9,807 nucleotides of DNA from an uncultured Mycoplasmatota bacterium (GTDB lineage Bacteria; Bacillota_I; Bacilli_A; RF39; UBA660), in the NCBI GenBank assembly GCA_948470005.1, contig CAOKNI010000037.1, forward strand, positions 1 to 9,807, written 5' to 3'. Of the stretch, positions 6,094 through 9,807 are shown in pieces. Under the pieces are notes generated by a model. That model ran no database searches and was not told where the DNA came from. It saw only the letters and a list, made by a program, of their open reading frames with translations. How positions within the stretch are numbered: position 1 is the stretch's first letter; the number at the start of each line of letters is the position of its first letter. The position numbers and the translations under genes were made by a program.

Positions 6094-7299
6094 AAGCAAG
6101 TTAAAATTGAAAAACTAGATTATTTTGGTCGCGGAATTACCCATGTAGACGGTAAAGTGGTTTTTGTAAATAATGCTTTACCTGGTGAAGTTTTAGATAT
6201 TGCAATAAAAGATGCTAAAAAGAATTATAGTGAGGCCCAAGTTATAAGATATATTAAGAAAAGTACAAATCGTACTAAAAGTCTTTGTCCTTATTTTCCC
6301 GAATGTGGTGGTTGTAATTTATTATTTTATGATTATCCTAAATCACTAGAATTTAAACTTCAAAAAGTAAAAGATATTTTTACCCAAAATAATATTACCT
6401 ATGAGAAAGATATCGAAATAACCCCTAATAAAAATCAGTATAATTATCGCAATAAAGTAAGTTTAAAAATAGTAAATGGCAAAGTTGGTTACTTTAAGGA
6501 TAGTACTCATGATTTAATTAAAATAACAAAGTGTCTAATTGCCAAAGAACCTATAAATAAAGTTATTGAAAATTTTCAGCTTTTAAATATTAATAATGGT
6601 ACTCTTACTATTAGATGTAATTATAATAATGAAATACTCCTAATTATTAATAACTCGGATAATAACTATAATATTGAACTTACTAAATTAAAAGAACTTA
6701 TTAAATTAGTCGGTATTGTTTATAATGATAAAACTATATATGGCGAAAATTTCTTCTATGAAAGAATAGGTGGTTTTCTCTTTAAAGTATCCTATAATTC
6801 TTTTTTTCAAGTAAACCATTATATTGCTAGTGAACTATTTAAGCTAGTGGAGGCCAATATTAGTGATGGAGAAGTAGTCTTAGATTTATATAGTGGAGTA
6901 GGAACTCTTGGAATTGTCGCAAGTTCTAAAGCTCATGAAGTTTTAAGTATCGAAGTAGTAAAAAATGCTGTTTTAAATGGAATATTTAATGCGAAAATTA
7001 ATAAAAGAGACAATATCAAATTTATTCTTGGAGATGCTGGAAAACAGGTAAATAAACTTAATAAAAAAATAGATACGTTAATAGTAGACCCACCAAGGAA
7101 AGGCTTAGACACCAACAGTATTAACTTTATATTAAAAAATAAGCCAAAGAAAATAATTTATATTTCTTGTGATGTTGCTACACTAACTAGAGATTTAAAA
7201 AAGCTAGCTAACGATTATGAATTAACAAATTATAAAATTCTCGATATGTTTAGTTTTAGTTATCATTTAGAGTCATTCTGTGTATTAATTAAGCGTTAA
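6091..7299 (+). CDS. rlmD: RlmD/RlmCD-type 23S rRNA (uracil-C5)-methyltransferase
   Basis: This SAM-dependent enzyme of the TrmA/RumA family makes 5-methyluridine in 23S rRNA; Gram-positive members often modify both U747 and U1939 (E. coli numbering), and which site is used cannot be told here. With the TTG start at 6091 it has 402 residues, somewhat short for the family. An N-terminal TRAM-like beta barrel (about 1-57) is followed by the 4Fe-4S cysteines CPYFPECGGC (C66, C72, C75) and C148. FFQVN lies at about 238-242. SAM motif VLDLYSGVGTLG is at 263-274, DPPR at 333-336 and the catalytic Cys360 in YISCD. Glu394 in HLES is the expected general base. It is transcribed divergently from the ATPase gene. 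I see no strong terminator after it. Confidence 0.92.
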   Translation: MKQVKIEKLDYFGRGITHVDGKVVFVNNALPGEVLDIAIKDAKKNYSEAQVIRYIKKSTNRTKSLCPYFPECGGCNLLFYDYPKSLEFKLQKVKDIFTQNNITYEKDIEITPNKNQYNYRNKVSLKIVNGKVGYFKDSTHDLIKITKCLIAKEPINKVIENFQLLNINNGTLTIRCNYNNEILLIINNSDNNYNIELTKLKELIKLVGIVYNDKTIYGENFFYERIGGFLFKVSYNSFFQVNHYIASELFKLVEANISDGEVVLDLYSGVGTLGIVASSKAHEVLSIEVVKNAVLNGIFNAKINKRDNIKFILGDAGKQVNKLNKKIDTLIVDPPRKGLDTNSINFILKNKPKKIIYISCDVATLTRDLKKLANDYELTNYKILDMFSFSYHLESFCVLIKR

Positions 7300-7341
7300 T
7301 TAAATTTAATATCATATTTTCTTTAAAAGCCTTGAAGTTTA

Positions 7342-7350
7342 TGCTATCAT
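7342..7350 (+). promoter_or_regulatory. Possible extended -10 element upstream of the dinD remnant
   Basis: TGCTATCAT matches TGn-TATAAT at all but one position and lies in the 148-base gap between rlmD and the dinD-like pseudogene. TTGAAG at 7332-7337 with TATAGA at 7354-7359 (16-base spacing) is an alternative. Neither is strong. No Gram-positive LexA box (GAAC-N4-GTTC) is visible in the gap. Confidence 0.25.
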
Positions 7351-7447
7351 TAGTATAGATAGTAGTATAGCCTAATTTTAAAGTCAACATAAACATGTAA
7401 AAATTTAAGATGATGGTTATCAAACTACAAAGGGAGGTTTTGGAAAA

Positions 7448-8142
7448 ATGAAAGAATTAAAAGTAAATGAAATAATGTTTGATAGTATTAAACATATTGA
7501 TGAGTATGGCTTTGAATATTGGTCAGCAAGAGAGCTACAAAAAGTATTAGACTATATAGAATGGCGAAAATTTGAAAAGGTCATAAATAAAGCCAAAGAA
7601 GCATGTCAAAATAGTGGAATTGATGTTTCTGAGCAATTTGTCGGCGCCGACAAGTTGTCGATAAGGAACAATAATGCTAAGATATACATAAGAGATTATA
7701 AGCTAACGCGGTATGCATGTTATCTTATAGCTCAAAATGGTGATGTTAGAAAAGGTGTGGTTGCTCTTGCCCAAACTTATTTTGCTGTTCAAACAAGAAG
7801 ACAGGAGCTAAGCGAGAAAGAATATCACGAACTTTCCTAAGATGAAAAAAGATTTTATCAAAGAAATTTAACTAGAAAAGGCTTAAGATATAGAAAAGAC
7901 GTTTTAGATAACATGGGTAACGAAGAATTAGTTGATAATTTGTTTAGGATTACCCATACTGAGCAAAAATTAAGAAGAGAAAATATTAAAACCGATAAAG
8001 AAGCCAATAAAATCACTATGAAGTTGGTAGTAAAATAAGAAATACAATAAAAGAGCTAGGAGGCACAATGCCAGAAAATTTATCAACCCCTAACAAAAGC
8101 TTAAAAGAGTTAGTTAAAGAAAATAAAAAATATCTTGAATAA
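7448..8142 (+). pseudogene. dinD: Decayed DinD-like (DNA damage-inducible protein D) gene
   Basis: The first 130 codons give an intact DinD-type N-terminal Bro-N/KilA-like region (EYGFEYWSARELQKVLDYIEW, key residues YWSAREL; later LTRYACYLIAQNGD and ALAQTYFAVQTRRQE). A TAA at 7838-7840 interrupts the LS-x-DEKRFY motif and is one substitution away from CAA or GAA. Reading continues in the same frame for 57 codons (RKGLRYRKDVLDNMG, LFRITHTEQKL). At about 8009-8014 one base is missing, and the C-terminal motif resumes in another frame (HYEVGSKIRNTIKELGGTMP, then ENLSTPNKSL) to the TAA at 8140. DinD proteins are normally about 275 residues, while the rejoined remnant is about 231. From memory of the family, about 45 residues are missing between RFYQRN and RKGLRY. 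The ribosome binding site AGGGAGG (7431-7437) is still intact. DinD in E. coli is SOS-induced and impairs RecA filaments. The truncated 130-residue product might still be made. Confidence 0.85.
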
Positions 8143-8152
8143 GAGGTAAGTA

Positions 8153-8701
8153 ATGAAAGAAATTTTAAGAAAAGAATATAAGAGTAAACGCCATAATATT
8201 TTAAATAAAGAGTCTAAAGATAATTTAATATCAGAAACTCTAATTAGTAGCAGTCTTTATAAAAATGCTAATATAATATTATGCTATGCCTCTTTAGCAC
8301 CAGAAATAAATACTTTAAATATTATTAATAAAGCTTTAGTGGATGGAAAAAAAGTAGCACTTCCTATATCTCAAAAAAATGGTACTATGCAGTTTTATTT
8401 TATTAAAGATTTAACTTCTTTAAAAAAGGGGATGTTTGATATTTTAGAACCACCAAAAACAACTCATGTTACAGATTTTAAAAATAGTATTTGCCTAGTT
8501 CCGGGTTTTACATTTGATAAACTAGGTTTTAGACTAGGTTATGGTAAAGGATATTACGATAGATTTTTAAAGAATTATAATGGAGTTAGTATAGGGTTGT
8601 GCTACGAAGAGTTTTTAAGAGAAGAGCTACCAATTAATGAATACGACCAAAAAGTAAATTATATATGTACTGAAAAATATTTATATAATTGTCCAAAATA
8701 A
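8153..8701 (+). CDS. fthC: 5-formyltetrahydrofolate cyclo-ligase
   Basis: This is an ATP-dependent cytoplasmic enzyme converting 5-formyl-THF to 5,10-methenyl-THF, which returns the storage folate to one-carbon metabolism. The 182-residue length is normal. It has the basic N-terminus (LRKEYKSKR), CYASLAPEINT (residues 44-54) with the substrate-site Glu51, LVPGFTFD (115-122) and the hallmark RLGYGKGYYDRFL (127-139). The start ATG at 8153 is preceded by AAGAGGTAAG at 8141-8150, which overlaps the last codon of the dinD remnant. I see no separate promoter, so it may be transcribed through the remnant. In many bacteria this gene sits alone or near ribosomal or membrane-protein genes, so the neighbourhood is not informative. 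Confidence 0.95.
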   Translation: MKEILRKEYKSKRHNILNKESKDNLISETLISSSLYKNANIILCYASLAPEINTLNIINKALVDGKKVALPISQKNGTMQFYFIKDLTSLKKGMFDILEPPKTTHVTDFKNSICLVPGFTFDKLGFRLGYGKGYYDRFLKNYNGVSIGLCYEEFLREELPINEYDQKVNYICTEKYLYNCPK

Positions 8702-8705
8702 CGTT

Positions 8706-8711
8706 TATAAT
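8706..8711 (+). promoter_or_regulatory. Possible -10 box of the 126-residue protein gene
   Basis: A perfect TATAAT occurs just after the fthC stop (8699-8701). A -35 would fall inside the end of fthC, and none is convincing. The predicted start near 8718 would place the inverted repeat at 8716-8739 at the extreme 5' end of the mRNA. Confidence 0.45.
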
Positions 8712-8715
8712 TATT

Positions 8716-8739
8716 CTTTATGTTAATACTAACATAAAG
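8716..8739 (+). promoter_or_regulatory. Perfect inverted repeat overlapping a ribosome binding site
   Basis: CTTTATGTTA (8716-8725) and TAACATAAAG (8730-8739) are exact reverse complements around the loop ATAC, giving a 10-bp stem with a possible extra U-G pair (8715-8740). The right arm contains the first bases of the ribosome binding site AAAGGTGG (8736-8743) of the gene starting at 8750. There is no T run after it, so it is not a terminator. It may be a repressor operator or an mRNA hairpin that limits translation or protects the 5' end. Confidence 0.7.
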
Positions 8740-8749
8740 GTGGTAAATT

Positions 8750-9130
8750 ATGTCACAAGAAGATAAAAGAAGTATTTATAATGTCATTATGAATAATCTA
8801 ACTAATTTTCTAGGTGAAATGATAACGGTTATTTATTGGGAAAATGGTAAATTACATGGCCTTAGAGGTATTTTAAATAATATAATTCCTTATGATTATG
8901 TAGATATTGAAGGGGAAAGAATTAACTTTGTTGGTAGTAATATGGCTATTCAAGCTATAGCATCATCTCAAGATAAAATGCTTTACTATAATGCGAGTAC
9001 TGAAAATTATCAAGGCTTTTCCTTTCGTGATATTATCGGTTTAATTGTTGCTCAAGAAGAATTATTAGGTTTTAGCGTTAAACGAGGAGAAATAGAAAAC
9101 AAAGACACACCCAGTAGTGGTCGTAAATAA
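8750..9130 (+). CDS. Conserved-looking 126-residue protein, possible Sm-like barrel
   Basis: I cannot assign a family with certainty. After a short N-terminal helix, residues 19-72 (NFLGEMITVIYW, NGKLHGLRGILNN, YVDIEGERINFVG and SNMAIQAIAS) have the strand and glycine pattern of an Sm/Hfq-like five-stranded barrel: G-x3-TV, then NG-x-L-x-G-x3-L, then a V-x-I-x-G hairpin, then F-V-x5-AI-x-x-I. A second, mostly helical part (about 75-112) and a polar tail follow. There is no signal peptide or membrane segment, so it is probably cytoplasmic. The ATG at 8750 follows AAAGGTGG, part of which is within the upstream hairpin. It has its own likely -10 box and a strong terminator, so it can be a single-gene unit. 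The Sm-like reading is pattern-based inference; other small beta barrels are possible. Confidence 0.75.
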   Translation: MSQEDKRSIYNVIMNNLTNFLGEMITVIYWENGKLHGLRGILNNIIPYDYVDIEGERINFVGSNMAIQAIASSQDKMLYYNASTENYQGFSFRDIIGLIVAQEELLGFSVKRGEIENKDTPSSGRK

Positions 9131-9159
9131 ATATTTACTAAATAGTAAGTATTTTTTTT
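9129..9159 (+). terminator. Strong intrinsic terminator
   Basis: A 10-bp stem (9130-9139 with 9144-9153, one U-G pair) with loop AAAT is followed by an eight-T run (9152-9159). It starts at the stop codon of the 126-residue protein gene. The convergent minus-strand gene ends at 9158, inside the T run; on that strand the stem is followed only by a mixed A/T tract, so termination there is likely weaker. Confidence 0.85.
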
Positions 9160-9655
9160 AGAAATTATAAAATAAAACATTATTTAATGGGTAATATGTT
9201 AATAACCCATTTATTAAAAACAAACAATCAAATAAAACTATAGCAACTACTTCTAATTTTGGATTATATTTTTTATTAAGAAGCTTGTAATTTATCACTT
9301 CACTTATACTAATACTAATAAAAAAAATAATAAAAGTTATAATAATATTATCTTTCATTTTTAAAATAAATACAAATATCGGTGTAAATAAAGCCATAAC
9401 CAAGATTGAACAAAGAATGCTAGCTACAAAACCTGCCCAAATAGTATTCTTTTTATTTTTATAATATATTTTTTCTATTAAAGCTAAAACAAAGAAAGCT
9501 AAGATAATTATTTTATTATGCTCCCAAATACTTTCATTAACAGGGAATAAAACACTAGTAAAAGAGTTTGGAACCCATTCATAAATAAAATGAAATAAGC
9601 TACTTAAGAAAAACACTAAAAAAAAACTTATAATTTTAAATCGTTTTAAATTCAA
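9158..9655 (-). CDS. DUF6512-like polytopic membrane protein
   Basis: The protein has 165 residues with about five hydrophobic segments (roughly 6-24, 47-63, 73-98, 102-122 and 134-155). The first segment runs into FHFIYEW (21-27), followed by LFPVNESIWEHNK (36-48). The FHF-x-YEW and PVNES-x-WEH combination is what I recall for DUF6512, a Firmicute membrane family without an assigned function; the family name is from memory. The start is TTG at 9655-9653, preceded by GGTGAT (9666-9661) at five bases. No ATG with a ribosome binding site is available. It lies downstream of rpmB on the same strand but is separated by a terminator, so it probably has its own weak promoter (TAAAAT, complement of 9674-9679). 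Confidence 0.82.
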   Translation of the reverse strand: MNLKRFKIISFFLVFFLSSLFHFIYEWVPNSFTSVLFPVNESIWEHNKIIILAFFVLALIEKIYYKNKKNTIWAGFVASILCSILVMALFTPIFVFILKMKDNIIITFIIFFISISISEVINYKLLNKKYNPKLEVVAIVLFDCLFLINGLLTYYPLNNVLFYNF

Positions 9656-9660
9656 AACTA

Positions 9661-9666
9661 ATCACC
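9661..9666 (-). promoter_or_regulatory. Ribosome binding site that decides the TTG start of the DUF6512-like gene
   Basis: GGTGAT on the minus strand lies five bases before TTG at 9655. It is the same site as that used by rlmD, and similar to the GTGATTA before the divIB TTG start. Confidence 0.55.
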
Positions 9667-9685
9667 ATTACTAATTTTATGCATT

Positions 9686-9711
9686 AAAAAAATAACACTT
9701 TCGCGTTACTT
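9686..9711 (-). terminator. Intrinsic terminator of rpmB
   Basis: On the minus strand an 8-bp stem (9710-9703 with 9698-9691, two G-U pairs) closed by a GAAA tetraloop (9702-9699) leads into seven T (complement of 9692-9686). The left arm contains the rpmB stop codon (9708-9706). Confidence 0.8.
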
Positions 9712-9807
9712 TTCTATAGTTCTAGCTTCTCTAGCACTAATTCTAACTTTATTTCCATTAATAGTCTTTTTTTGAATATTAGGTTTTTGTTTTGTTTTTG
9801 TTGCATT
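9706..9807 (-). CDS. rpmB: Ribosomal protein L28, C-terminal part (cut by window edge)
   Basis: Thirty-three residues and a TAA stop are visible, and the start lies beyond the right edge. NATKTKQKPNIQKK followed by NGNKVRISAREARTIEK matches the second half of L28, where a NATK-R element precedes N-hydrophobic-QK, then a basic strand and a V-x-VSA-R-L-like end. L28 is a small basic protein of the 50S subunit. The match is by eye and the fragment is short, but the NATK...NIQKK...ISAR order is distinctive. Its terminator overlaps the stop codon. Confidence 0.8.
   Translation of the reverse strand, partial: NATKTKQKPNIQKKTINGNKVRISAREARTIEK

Noticed and set aside
5983..6099. A 39-residue hydrophobic N-terminal extension of the secretion ATPase frame
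   Set aside because: It would cross the gene's own TATAAT and the divergent rlmD start region. The ribosome binding site at 5995-5989 points to ATG at 5982, and family members have no such membrane segment.
7297..7325. Terminator after rlmD
   Set aside because: ATTAAATTTAAT is palindromic but leaves no loop, has no G-C pairs and is not followed by a clean T run.
7316..7447. A LexA/SOS operator or structured RNA upstream of the dinD remnant
   Set aside because: No GAAC-N4-GTTC type site is present, and the imperfect repeats around GTATAG/CTATC (7343-7371) are short and A/T-biased enough to arise by chance.

Overview
The window is very A+T-rich, gene-dense and bacterial. It looks like an uncultured low-GC Bacilli/Tenericutes-type Firmicute: the Shine-Dalgarno sites are of AAAGGAG/AGGTGAT type, the order murG-murB-divIB is Gram-positive, QueH is present, and the genes are short and tightly packed. 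TGA is used as a stop (murG and murB both end in TGA) and Trp is encoded by TGG. This argues against the Mycoplasma code (table 4), and the Mur/DivIB genes imply a peptidoglycan wall. The lineage assignment is inference from gene content.

Layout. Bases 1-884 hold the 3' part of an unrecognised gene built of tandem ~80-residue repeats, two of them nearly identical at DNA level. After a weak terminator and a promoter comes a plus-strand operon (951-4764): murG, murB, divIB, queH and a small membrane protein, with junctions that overlap or lie within a few bases. It closes at a bidirectional hairpin terminator shared with a convergent minus-strand gene for a GspE/PilB/ComGA-type secretion ATPase (4777-5982). 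That gene and rlmD (6091-7299) are divergently transcribed from back-to-back promoters. A decayed dinD-like gene follows (7448-8142; one stop, one frameshift, one internal deletion), then fthC (5-formyltetrahydrofolate cyclo-ligase), then a 126-residue unknown protein with a possible Sm-like core, preceded by a perfect hairpin that overlaps its ribosome binding site. The right end is minus strand: a DUF6512-like membrane protein and the C-terminus of ribosomal protein L28 with its own terminator.

How the genes relate. MurG and MurB are consecutive-era peptidoglycan precursor enzymes (lipid II formation; UDP-MurNAc formation), and DivIB is the divisome scaffold for septal synthesis. QueH and RlmD are tRNA and rRNA modification enzymes, FthC recycles folate, and L28 is ribosomal. 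This is mostly core housekeeping, and no clear new defence or mobile system is visible. The items most worth a second look are the mosaic repeat protein, the Sm-like small protein with its leader hairpin, the lone GspE-type ATPase and the dinD wreck. No tRNA, rRNA, CRISPR array, insertion sequence or gene-free stretch over 300 bases was seen.
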